Shown piece by piece: positions 48,644 to 61,100 of a stretch of DNA of 64,000 nucleotides (within the stretch, counting starts at the first letter, position 1; each line of letters opens with the position of its first letter). The position numbers and the translations under genes were made by a program. The notes under the pieces were generated by a model that searched no databases, was not told the DNA's origin, and saw nothing but the letters and a program-made list of their open reading frames with translations. The stretch lies in assembly GCF_040807025.1 (NCBI RefSeq), contig NC_090944.1, positions 123,371,738 through 123,435,737 of the forward strand. Direction: 5' to 3'. The DNA comes from Struthio camelus (taxonomy: Eukaryota > Chordata > Aves > Struthioniformes > Struthionidae).

Positions 48644-48889
48644 ACGGATAGCAGCTCCCCCCACCTGCCCGTCTCCACCACACACGGCGCGCGTGCGCCG
48701 GCGCAGCGTCACTTCCGGCGCGCGGCGCGGCGCGCTGACGCCACGGTGGCGGCGGCGGCTGCGGCGGTGGTGGGGGGGGTCGGGTCGGGTCGGGGTCGCG
48801 CGTGCGCGGTGCGCGAGCACGTGGCCGCTGGTGCGCCGGCGCGGCGGGGCGCGGAGCGGCGCGGAGCCGAGGGCCGGGCCGGGAGCGCC
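48531..48889. promoter_or_regulatory. Bidirectional TRMT61B/WDR43 promoter
   Basis: The two ATGs point away from each other across 359 bp inside a CpG island that runs from about 47900 to 49450. Visible elements are a (GGC)13 run, an ETS-type site CACTTCCGG at 48710-48718, NRF1-like GCGCGTGCGCCGGCGC just before it, and no TATA box. These are typical of shared promoters for nuclear-encoded mitochondrial and ribosome-biogenesis genes. Start sites were not determined. Confidence 0.75.
48605..48643. repeat. (GGC)13 trinucleotide repeat
   Basis: Thirteen uninterrupted GGC units lie upstream of the TRMT61B ATG, where they would be 5' UTR or promoter. Confidence 0.95.
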
Positions 48890-49132
48890 ATGGCGGCGGC
48901 GCGCGGCGGCGGCGGCAGCAGCGAGGCAGCGGCAACGGCGGCGCGGGCCCCGTGCGCCTTCTCCCCCGGCGACCGCCGCTCGCTGGCCGTGTGCGGCGCG
49001 GATGGGCGGCTGCGCGTGTGGGAGACGGCGGGCAGCCGCCTGCAGCACGAGTACGTGCCCTCGGCCCACCTCAGTGCCGCCTGCACCTGCCTGGCCTGGG
49101 CGCCGCCGGGCGGCCGGCAGCCCCCCCACAAG
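48890..49132 (+). CDS. WDR43: WDR43 exon 1
   Basis: 243 nt, phase 0, donor AAG|GTACGG, very GC-rich. Encodes MAAARGGGG and [20 protein letters not shown]. Confidence 0.94.
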
Positions 49133-52100
49133 GTACGGCGGGGCCGGGGGGGGCCGGGGCCGCCCGCGTGGCCGCGCCGCTGCGCTCCGCCCCGCCCTCC
49201 GGGCGCCATGTGGCGGCGCGGGGCCGCGGCGGCGCCGGGGTTTGCCTTTCCTTTCCTCTCCTTCCCCTTCTTTGCCCTTTTCTTTCCTTTTTTTCCCCCC
49301 CTAAGCGCCTCGGCCGCGCGGAGCTGCGGCGCCCGGGCGCCTCGCGGTGCGCGGCCGAGGCCGCGGCCTGAGGGGCGGCGGAGGCCGCGGGCGCGTCCCG
49401 CGGTGGGGCCGGGGCGCGCGCGCGTGTGTGGGGGGAGGGTTGTTTAGCTGGCAAACACGCCGAAAGCTCGGCAGCAGCCGCCTTGACCGCGTAACCCGCG
49501 CGGAAGAGCCCTTCCTTGGCGGAGCAAGGTACGTTGTTTTATCTGGCGCTGGCTTCACTGCGAAGGTAGCGTGAGAGAGCGAGCGGGATGCCGCTCCCCG
49601 GCTGCTAGCTTGTGCCCGGCTCAGGTACCCTGAAACACACCGTGCCTCCGCTGGGAGGTGGTTCCGTGCAAGCTGCTAGCGCGTCAGCGGCGAGTCTCCC
49701 AGAGCACAGGAGCGCGGCGCGGAGGTACGGGGTAACTTTGTTCTGGGCCCTCATCGGAGGGCTTGGGAGTTCCCCAGGTGGAATTTGCGTTATTTAACGC
49801 TAACTGAAATGAGCGGTCAGCCTGGAAATAGCCAGAGGGTAGCTCAGTAAGATGCCATTTGATCCTGTTTATGCTGAAATAGTCTTACTCTCGCTAGCTA
49901 GAACATACCGTTTCCTGAGCGTAGCGTGTCGCTTGGATAGAGTATGCACAATCCACCCTCTTTGTCATCAGAAATACGGTGACTGAGGACTTCTGAAAGT
50001 GTTTTGGTGTATAGACAATTTAGTATATTGGAAATACTGTAACAAGTACAATGCGTTAAGCACTTCAGAGATGACCGATGTGAAGGAAGGCTGCGTTGTT
50101 CTGTTCTTATCAGTTCAGAAACTCAACTTCTAAACTTTAAAAGGGCATCTGAAGCGTGTGGTGGAGTCCGTTAGTTTTAGGCTGACCTTTCTTAAACCTA
50201 CTTGTTTGTAATGTAACTCTGAAGGGGGGGGGACATAAAGGATAAATGCATTGAATTAGTTGGAAAACTGGAAATTAATTGGAAATTGGAAAGCTGTGTA
50301 GGTTCTTTTGCACTCTTTCTTGTGTCCAAAGTGAAACTTGCATATGAAAATGGGGCTAATCTATACCATCTGTAGCACGCCTTCAAAATCTAACATGGTG
50401 CCCTAGGTAAGCAGAGTAGGTAAGCACAGGAGGTTTGAGTGACTTGAAAACTACTCATCCCTTTCTAGATGGGGTCTAAATGTCACAGGTACTTCAGTTT
50501 AACCTTTGTGTAGGGTTGCGTGAGGAAGGGGCTTCATCAGACAACATTTGGCTACATTCCAGTGCTCTTTATCATCCCCGTAGTGTGAACACTGTCAACT
50601 GCCTGAAAGTTGGTACATTTTCAAGGGGAACTGGAATGCATGCCATGTCTTAGAATACGTATGCCATATACTTTCATTACTCATTGGTTTGTCCTCAGAC
50701 GGAGCTGAAGAGCTAAAGCAATGGGTATGATGGGTCTGTCAAATACCTTGTGTTGCATATGTTTTTTCTAACATTATTTAGTCCTTTTTTATTTTTGCTG
50801 GAGAGTTGAAAGCTTTGTAGCTAGTACTAGTATCTGATGTTCAGGAGTAACACTCTACCTACCAGTAGATATCTAGAAATGGTGTTTGGCCAAGTTGCGC
50901 TCAAACTATGTATGTTTGAACTCTTGGCATGTTAATGAAGACCATGTTTTTAGAGGGGAATATTAGAAATTAGGTTTTGAACTCCGGGCTCTGGAATTGC
51001 TGGTACTGTGGTGGCTTGTTGGGACATTCCCCGCACACGTGCTTTAGTTGTGTGAGTGCTTCCTGCTTGTCATGTTCACGATCTCCCTTTCTATGAACTG
51101 GTGCCTGGTGCAGCAGTGTGTGGTCCATCAGACTTTCAGAATAGCTTGCTCCAGCTTCTTTGTGAGAAGTTACAACTGCTCTGTCATCTTTAGCACTAAG
51201 GTTCTTCAGGGCCGTCCCCACTGCAGTGTTTTAAGTGCTGTACTTTACACCTGAGCAGCAGGGATGTGGTTTCTTGGGGGCGGGGGGTGAAGTCTTGTAT
51301 GTCAATGTCTGCCCTACTCTAGTAGGAACATTATGAAAGATCATGTGCGTGATTCCTTTACTTTTAACTAATTTTAACCTTTCTTACTAATGAAAATACT
51401 ATGCTTTTTTTCGGTGGAAGTTGAAGGAATTCTAAATACGTTAAGTTTCCATAAATCTGAAAATTCAAAAGTAACTGACACTTGGTATAGTTAAGCTCCC
51501 ACACCCTATCCATGAAAGCTGGATATTCTTATTTTTAAGGCCCTGATCTACAGGTGAGTTCCACGTGGATCTCTGCTGCAAGTTTGCAAGAAGCCTATCT
51601 AAGCACTATCCAGTGTGGGTCAAGAAAGGAGTTTGAGTCCTTTCTTAGTACTCAGAGTGTATTTCTGAGACCTTTCCAACACTGTCTGCGTTTCCCACTG
51701 ATAGATCTTTGAAGCAAAATTTTGTAACAAAATGCCCAATTAATAATGCTGATAAAGGCTGGTCAATAGAGAAATACGATGTAAAAAGAGTCTTTCAAAA
51801 AATTTTCACTGCTCCTAGCTTTCTCCTTGGCTTTGGAAATACTGTGGACGTCCATATGATTTTGTTGCTGTGTGATGATACCTTTTGGATTGTATCAAGG
51901 GAAATCAGCCATAACAAGTGGAACTGGTAGGAGAGCAATTGAATTTTAGTTAAAGACTTGAGTGGAAAGAAAGAGAAGAAAATCTGTTCTTGTTTGTGTT
52001 TTTGCTTTGCAAAAGGGGATGGGGAGGTGGCAGGAGTAACTGGTAAAACTTCTGATACTTTTCAGATCTCTTCAGACAAAGCTGTACCTGCATCTCCACT

Positions 52101-55100
52101 GGCTTTGCAGTCCTTGCTTTTGCATGTCAAAGAACTGTTTCAGGATGGCTCAGCTGGCAAAAATTTAACTAGTTTGTGTAATGCATGGATCTTTTATTGT
52201 ATATTGTCTTAAAACCTGATTGATTCACTTGGTTGTACTTTGCAACTGCAGTGGTTTCTCGGCACCTGTGTTTTCGCTATATTTTATAAACACTTTTCCT
52301 TTCCCAGAAAGATGAAGTCTAAACAAATACTTGCAAAAAAGAGTGACCTCTCCTTTCTCCGGAGCCTGCTTTTGCTGTAAAAATAGTTACATGGCATTTC
52401 TCTATTTATTGGCTTAAAATGAATCACTTTTTCTTTTGGAAAATTTTGCCTGTGTATGTTGAATGCGCGGGAGAAGTTCCCGTTTCCTCAGAGAACCAAA
52501 GTACGTATCCTGCACTGTTAAAATTTTGAAACTGAGCTGTGGTGAAAGCTTCTAAAGCTTGGTTGTCATTATGTCTATGGGCTTGAGTAAAAATTATTTA
52601 CTTTTGCTGTGCTATGCCTATTGTATGACAGGTAGCAACACCCCATGGGGCTTATACGAGTTGGTTACTTGCGTTTTATCTCTCTATGAGTGTCTTTGGT
52701 TTCTTCTGGTGGTTCATTAGTGCAAAGATATCTCTTGTGTAGAGGAAGCATTACCTGTGTGTTGTGACTGTTTTTTTAATCTGAGATGATGCTTGATCGT
52801 GACATAAAAATGTAAGGAGAGTTACTAACATCCAATTTTAAAAACTGTCGGTAGCTTTGGAGGTGTTGTCTTCTTCTAAAGTGCTTTCTTTTTGGTGATT
52901 AGTTATGTGGTATTAACCCAGTGAGAATAGATGTAGGGATTTCTTAGTTATGGCTTGCTCAAGCACCAGTCCTGTTCCTTCTTTTCTTCCCAGTCATAGG
53001 CTGTATTGACACACTTTTAGTTAAGAAAGATGAAGTGAAACCCCTCCCTGATGTGGTTGGTAGCGCTCTCAAAGCAAGAGAGTAAAGACTTAAGAATCAC
53101 CTGATTACAGAAGAACTCGTGGTGTCAACTTCACGACTTGGGTAAATCGCTTAGCTTCAAGTCCTAGGTGCTTCCCTCTGCAAGGGTATAGCACTTTCTT
53201 TTTTTAAGAGGCATTACAAATACTTAGGATTTGCAAGACTGGCATAAATAGCTTTTGAGAAATAGTAGACTAATCATGTCTGGTAAAACGAACAAACACT
53301 TCCGTTTTGGGATTGAAATATTCTGATCTGGTTAATCTTTACTTCTGCCTCTGGGAAGCTAACTCTATGAAAAACTTGAATGAATTTTTCCCTCGTATTG
53401 GCAGTTGCTAGGCTAGCAAAATGTCCTCCTCCAGATATTTCCAAGTGACTCATAGCAAGTTCATTACCTTGTACCTTGGAGGTAGCAGATGAGTCTCCTT
53501 AGGTTGTTCTGCACTTCCTTGTACAAGTGTCTTCGTCATTGCACCTTATCAGAGTTTGTACTTGGTGACAGGGTCTGAAACTTAAAGAAGTTTTTCTCTC
53601 TGCTCTAACACTGAGAGAAGCTGGTGAGACTAATTTTTCCTTGTTTTCCTTTTCAATTTTTCAGGATGGCCCGCAGAGGAAGAAACGGAAGTCTGAAGTT
53701 CCAGAAGCGGACAAGCAGTTAGATATCCTAGCTATTGGCACAGCAGTTGGTAGCATTTTGTTGTATAGCACAGTAAAAGGAGAACTGCAGAGCAAACTAG
53801 TAAGTAACGTATTCTACATTGCATGCTGCCAAATAGTAATGATTTCAGTTAGTGTGTACTGCTGTATCTGCTGTTCAAAATCAGTATAAAAGTAACATAA
53901 TCATTCAGGTGACTGGTAATCTTGAAATGGTGCTGCTTCTGTTGTTGGCAATATATACAAGTTGAGAAGTCTTGTTTTTGAAATTAGTGCAATATCTTAA
54001 CGCTGTGCATGAATTTGATACTTTACATTAGAGAGGATGGTAACGGAATGCATAGTCGAGCAGTTAAGTCCTCCATGGGAGTGTTGTACCCCCAGTGCCT
54101 GTGCGGTGTTGTGGAGAAAGAGGGCAGGATTGAAGCGCTCACAGTCTCCTGTGAAGATGTCACGCTGATGGAGCCTTCTGCACAGATGCAAACGTACCGC
54201 CTTTGTGGAAACTTTTGGGCCCTCTTAGCGCATGGTCTTTCTTGGATGAGACATTCTGATTTTCAGCGCTTGCCTTTCTCATTGATAACGTCCATCTTAA
54301 AACTAAGTAGTTTGTTTAGTCTTGAGTTACGTAACAAGCAATATACATCTGTAAGAATAATTCTGTGGAGCGCTTGTATGAGATACTTTGCGTTCTCTTG
54401 CTTCTAAGCTGTTAGTTGCATGTGTGGTGATAAATGTACGTGAATTAAGAGAAATCAATGACTTCTTAAAATCGTGTTGCCTCCAAGTGACCCTAGTTAA
54501 TGAATATTAACTTCTATTGAAAAGATGTATTTGTAGCTGAAAAGCATGAACAAAGCGAAAGTGTTTCACATGAAAACTCATGTTTTTGGTCAGTTTGTGA
54601 AAACATTGGCTGCTTTTCTATAGCAGTAGGATAGCAGGTGGTATTTGGTTTGTTGTTTGTTTTTTTTTTTTTTATGGATAGTTGGAATCCACAGATTGTT
54701 CCCACTGGAATAAGAGCAGTCACTTTTAGCCTTCTTTATTAAACAGAATGCCTTGCTGTGATTTATTTTGTCTTGCTCAAAGCTGATTTGCGAAGATGAC
54801 TTTTTGGGAGGAGTCTGAGCTGGCTGGCGTAGCTTCAAATGGTGAAATTTTAAAAGCTGCAGGACATGTTTTGATAAACGGTAGAAGGGTATGTTTGAGC
54901 TGCAGACATTTTGATCGTTTCATAAGAGATGTGAATGGTGTCCTTTATATGCTCTTTTGATTGGGTGATGGCTCACTCCTTCAAACCTGAGTGAAAGGGA
55001 GGGATACACATCTCTGAGTTTGCTTAAGCAAGCAGGTGCTTGGATGTCTGTCAGCAAGACGCCTATGTTAGCCTTTCTTCTGAACAGGTTTCGTGCTATT

Positions 55101-58100
55101 AGACAGCTTTGCTTGGATGGATGTATCCATACTGGGCAGGACAGTTTTTGTGGTAACTTTAAAGCTTTAGAACAAGAACTAATTCAAACAAATATTTCAT
55201 ACTTATTAATCTGTCTTTAACTTATGACTGTTTATGTACGTTGTCCTTTAAAACTGCAGAAAAGTTCGGTGCTGTGCGTACCTCTTCAAGTTGCCAATGA
55301 TTTGAATTTCGTTCCCTAAAGCTGGTTTACTTTGGTGTCTGGAAGATTCAGCAGTCAAGGCTTCTTCGTTTATTAGTTAATGACCCTTTTTTACTTTTTA
55401 TAGGATGGTGGTCATGACAATAAAGTAAATTGTGTGAGGTGGCATCAGGACAACTGTTGTTTATATAGCTGTTCGGAGGACAAACACATTGTGGAATGGA
55501 ACACACAGACCTGCAAAGTGAAGTGGTGAGTGATGCTGGTTTTCAGTCAAATTTGTTGGTGCTGTTCTCTTTTTATTTCTACCTTCACAGGTTTTTGTGA
55601 GATCTTGTTGGAAATGCTGCACTCTGCTGTGCAGGCTTCACGCTGGTGGTAACTTTGTCCCCAGCATACAAGACTCACCGTTGGCTGTTAAATTTCCCAG
55701 AGGTTGGAAGTGGTTTGTTAAGGGATAAAAGAGTGATTTTTTTCACAGTGTGATTTCCTTCTCTGTGTTGGAAGGACTAGATGAAATGAATAACTGCTAA
55801 GAGAAACACGGGTCCCTCAGTGCTAACTTTTAATGGGACAAAGGCTTGCAGTCACTTCTGTAGCACTGAAAAGTATAGGTATTAGAAAATACCCTTGGAA
55901 GTGTGGGGGAACAGATACCAGAACATCTTGTCCAAGTTAAATCTGTTACATGCACCCAGCTTTGTTTGAAGTGCCTTGCTGTGATGATACCCACTTGGTT
56001 TCGCTTGCTACTGATACGCAGTGCGGACAGCTTCCACTTGGCTGTCTGAGCAGGCCGGTACTTTTAAAGTACCATTGGACAAAACAGAGCTTAGTGCAGA
56101 ATAACAAGATGTCTGGGGTAGGGTTTTTTTTTTTTTTTCTTTTGTAGTGAACTAAACTATTTTTAAACTCGAAAGAAGAAACTAAAATTTGTACTAGTGA
56201 TCTTAGTTATCTTTCCTCAATAGAATGCCTAGCACGTAATAGTATGTGATAGCACCTTGACCCTTCTCTTACGCTTGTTGTTTTTTCCTAACCTTTTCCA
56301 CTGTTGTGTTATTGTTGCTGGAGTTTACCAGTAGTGTTAAAGATAGCGCGGGCACTGCAGACAGCTTACCATCAATAACCTCTTCCAGTTTCACTGGGAA
56401 AGAGATGCATCCTTAGGTTGTATGAAGACCCTGACATAAAGTAAAAGAAAATGACCGTAAGATCTCCCTTTAGTTTTCTCTTAGGGTTGAACAAACTCAG
56501 CTACCTCACCTTTTCTTCATGTGTCACGTTCTTCAGCCCCTAAACCTTCTTGGTGGCCCTCCAGTAGATTTACTCCTCTACGTCAGTGACTTTCTTGTAC
56601 AGCCCAGAAGTCTCAGAAGCACTGCATAGAGGAGAGGAATTGCTTCTCTTGACCTGGCGGCTACCTTCTAGCTAATGCAGCCCACTATGCAGTTGATTTC
56701 ATTGCTGCAAGGGCTCCCTGCTTACTCACGTTCTACTTGTCTGTGGGGACCCCCAGGTCCTCTTCTGCAAAGCTGCTTTCTAGCTGCTTGACCTCAGCCT
56801 GTGCTGGACTTTTTCCATCCCACGTGCAGGACTTTAATTTGTTCTTTGCTGAGCTTTGAGATTTCTGAGAGCCCATGGCTCCAGCCTGTTGAAAAGCACC
56901 CGAATAGCAGCTCTGCCCTCCAGCATATCAGTTGCTGTTCCCAATTTGGTATTGTCTGTGAACTTTTTATGGGCGTTAATGAAGACCTGGGTGATTACAG
57001 AAGATGTTAAACAGTATTGGAATGTCCTTAAGGAACAACACTACTAACAGGCCGCCAGCTGGACTTCATACCAATGATGAGAGCTGTTTGAGCCAGGTGG
57101 TCCAGACAGTTTTCCACCCACCTTGGAGTCTTATCTGTTCAGTCAATATACCTCTAATTTAGCTACAATGATACTGGGAGACCGTGTCGAAAGCCTTGCT
57201 AAAGTGAAGTTAAATGATACGTACTACTCTCCCCTTGTCCACCGAGCTGGTTGTCTCATTAAGAAGGCCATCAAGTTGATCCATCGTGATTTGCCCGTGG
57301 TAAATCTATGCTGGCTGTTCCAAGTCGCCTTTTTGACATTCGTGTCCCTGGAAATGGCTTCCAAGTGGGTTTGCAATATAATATTCCGTGTTGTTTCCTT
57401 GATCCACATTCTCGCAGATGTGTGACTTTGGGCATTTTTTTCCAGTCATCAGGAATCTCTCCTGATCTTCATGGCCTCTCAGAGATGACAGAGTGATCTT
57501 GTAATAACATTGGCCTCGGCACTTCTGGATGCGTCCCATTGAGTCGCATGTTGTGTATGTCAGACTTGCTTTGGTGGTCCCTAACTTGATCTTCCTTTAC
57601 TGTGGGTAATGCTTTGCTCCCTCAGACTCTGGCACTAAGCTCAGGATCACAAGAGGTCTGTTAGCAGGTCTTGCTTTTCAATGCTTTGGTCTCTTCTTCG
57701 TTCTGCATGGGTCCCTTGCACCATTCAGCAACAGGCCCGCACTTTCAGTAGTTACAATGTTACTGCTGCTGATGTGCCCTTTTTTGTTGGCCCTCATGTT
57801 CCCTGCTGGTTGGAACACCTGCTGAGCTTTGGCTTTTCTAATTCCGTCCCTGCATGGCTGGGCAATGTTTTTGTATTTCTCTGCATAGCCCATCCTCGCT
57901 TTTACCTTCTCTGTACTTCTTTTTTTTGTGTTTGAGCTCAGTCAGGAGTTACCCGTTTGGCCAAGCCAGTTTCTGCAACATCTGGTGACTTTCTGCACAC
58001 CAGAATGGACAGTACTTGTGCTTTGAGGAGGTTATTCCAGAAGAACAGCAAACTTTCCTGGGCCCCTTTGTCCTTCAGGGCAGTCTCCAGTGGGATCCTG

Positions 58101-61100
58101 CCAACCAGTTCCCTGAATAAGTTGCAGTCCGCTCTCCTGAAGTCCAGGATTGTAATTCTGCTGTTTATCTTGCTGATTTTTCTCAGGATCTTAGAACAAG
58201 CACAAGACAACGAAATTTAACTAAGTTGTCCTCAACTATCATATCCCTTCCTTCTTTTTGAGTAGCGGGTCCAGTAGAGCATCTCTGTTAGCCCGATTGT
58301 CCGTCACTTTCATCAAGAAATGGTCTTCAACATTTGCCAGAAGTCTTCAGGATTGCTTGTGCACTCCTATGTTGCCGTTCTACCAGATGTTGGGGTGATT
58401 AAAGCTAGAGCCTTGGATTGTGAAGCTTTATTTTTTATAACCGGGTGATCTGTAGCAGATGTCCAGTGCATCACCATTGCTGAGAACTCATTCGCAAGGA
58501 TCGAGAAGAGACCAACTGGCTTTTTGCCTGTCTCAAAGCAAAGCTCCATACATTTGAGCCACCCTTTTGTGTAGAGCAAAATTCCTTGCCTTCCTGGCCT
58601 GTCCTTCCTAAAGAGGCTTCCTAAAGGTCAGAGTTCCCGTCTTCCAAGCTATCCCACTGTTCTGTGATCCCAGTGAGATCAAAGCACTGAGGTTGCGCAT
58701 GGGCATCTAATTCCTCCTGTTTCTTTCTCATACTGTGTGTGTTTGTGTACAGGCACTTGTGATGAGCCCCCATCGTGCTGGTTTCTCAGGGTAAAAGTGA
58801 GACTCTTTCCTATCGTGCTTTTTCCTGGATGCTTCCTTCTGCCCCCGCCCTGTATCTCCATGTCCTTTTAGGCTTTGGTTACTGTCTCACAACAAACCTA
58901 GCCTAATTCCATCTTTGCTAGATTAGCAAGCCTGCTGGCAAACTTGCTTTTACCCCACTTTGCCGGATAGATGCCATCTCTCCTTGGCAGTCTTTTTTGC
59001 TCAGAGGATCTTGTGGTCACAAAAGCCAAAGACCTGCCTGTGACACCAGCTGCTCAAACCCCTCTTGATGCACAGGATGCATTTGCTCCTGCTGGAGTCT
59101 TTTCCATTGAATGGAGGAGAGCACCGCCCCCAGAAACTCTGCTAAAAGGTTGAATGTAGTGAAACTACTTTGTGATAGTACTTAGCTTCTGTTGTTGTGT
59201 AGTAACTGCTAGGAAAATACTGATAAATGTTCTTAAATTTGACATGGAGATTGAACATATAAAAGGAAATTTTAGACACTTATTTTTCCTAGTTTTGAAG
59301 AGGGCAACAAAAAACCATTGCTAGAGTATGATAACGAAAGGTCCAACAGCAATCTAATAGAGTGCTTTTACCTGGAAGCTTTTCTCTGTTGATGTAACAA
59401 GTCATATCTAAGGTTACTGAAATTGAAAAGAGTAGAAGAATAATTTTCCCAAATTTTAGTCACGTTGACAAGAGTAAAAGGAACAAGGCGCTCAGTATAA
59501 CTGTTTGTGCCTAATGTACCTCAGATTATCTGCATTCTTTAATACTTATGAGTACCTGGAAAATGAATCCTTGCGTATCCCACGAGGAACTCTGGAGTTG
59601 CTTTTGGGGTGGAGAAGTGGGGTTAGATTTCTTTTGATTTGCAGACTCCTAGCCATTTTCCCACAGAGTTATGGACTGCTACATAGGGAACTGAAACCAC
59701 ATGACTGTAGGCTTAACTTTTTAAGTTACTGTAGAAGTAGTCCATAGAACTGCTCCAGGAGATCTGTGGAGCACAGATTGAAATCGCTGAGAGAGGTGTG
59801 TCCTTTTGGGGAAGAGGGAGTTAGGTGTACAAGAAGAGGCAAGACAAGGTGTTGGAGAGAGGTAGGCTACAAAGGGGAAAGCGAGCTCTTACTTAAGCAT
59901 CTTTTATTACATGTAAATATTTCTAAAACATGCTGCTTTTCTGCTTAACAGTCTTACAGCCTCATGGGGCTTGTACCTGTGAAAAGACGATGCCTTTAGC
60001 TTCGAACTATGACTTGGTCTGAGTACCTTTTTAAACACATCAGTTCTTACATGTAACTAATTTAAAAAAAAAATTGTTTTTTTTTTAAACGTATGAATAT
60101 AGACTCTGTATTTCTGCTGGTTGCTGTTTCAATAACTTCTTGAGAGGATACACTTTATGATGATGCTTTTATTACAGTGAAGTTCAGAAACGTAAGAGCA
60201 GCCAATTTCCACAGCTGTCTTTGTAAGAAATTAGAATGCACATTGGCATGCACATGGACTCTTCCAACTGCGGTGCCCCCCCAACGCATCCCATCTCTAA
60301 GAATTATGGATGATTATTTTTGTTTTATTTCTTTGACAACTTTTTCACATCTCCAAAACTCTGCGAGCACTCACATGCACTCTATGCGTCTCATTATGCA
60401 GCTGCTTGTTTCATGATGCCCGGTTTAAAATTTGTCTTTCTGTAAAATTATATAAGGAATATCCTAAGCAAAAATTAAGATTTTTTTACTGTGACTTATG
60501 TTCTTTAGATTAAGAATAGTCTAATTTAGACTAGTTTTTTTAGTACATTTAAAACTAACTCCTTCCATTCACCTCGCTAAATGGAGCTATATCTGAAGTC
60601 CTCTTAATCCTGGCCTCCTCTTTGGAAGAGAATACAAAATTTTGTGGTATTCTGTGTAATGTTTAATGTTGTTTGTGAAGTTTGTAAGCAGTAAAACTTT
60701 TAGCTTTTGTGAATCAGTGGTGATACCACAAATGAGTTCTGTTTTGGAAGACGGAAGAGAAGGGCTGCTCAAGCATGCAAAAGCTGTATGGAAGTGTCTT
60801 AGAGCAACTGTTTACAGTCAAATTGCGATGAGTTGTGGGGTACTTATAAAGGGTTTATGTTAGGACTTTCCTTGCAATTTTGTCCTGTGAAAAGCATGTA
60901 GTGCTTGCTCTTTCTAAGCAGTCACAAGCACTTCCTGACAGCGTTTTTTGTTGTTTTTGTTTTAAATAGTGCTTTGAACCATGGACTTTATATAGACCTT
61001 TAGTGAGGCCGAGTTTATTATTGTCAGTGTCAATGACAGACTTGGAAGCAAAACTAGGGACTCGGTGAGCCCTAAAATTGTGGGTTTTACTATTCAGAGG

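Noticed and set aside
47991-48935. 314-codon minus-strand frame starting upstream of TRMT61B
   Set aside because: The part above 48530 encodes Arg/Pro runs from promoter DNA and overlaps the WDR43 start. The conserved protein begins at the Met at 48530.
51860-51940. Possible fourth snoRNA in WDR43 intron 1 (TGCTGTGTGATGATACC resembles the 5' end of the others)
   Set aside because: No D box CTGA within range, and no complement to the 28S target.
60150-60240. C-box-like ATGATGA in WDR43 intron 3
   Set aside because: No D box at a suitable distance and no terminal stem.
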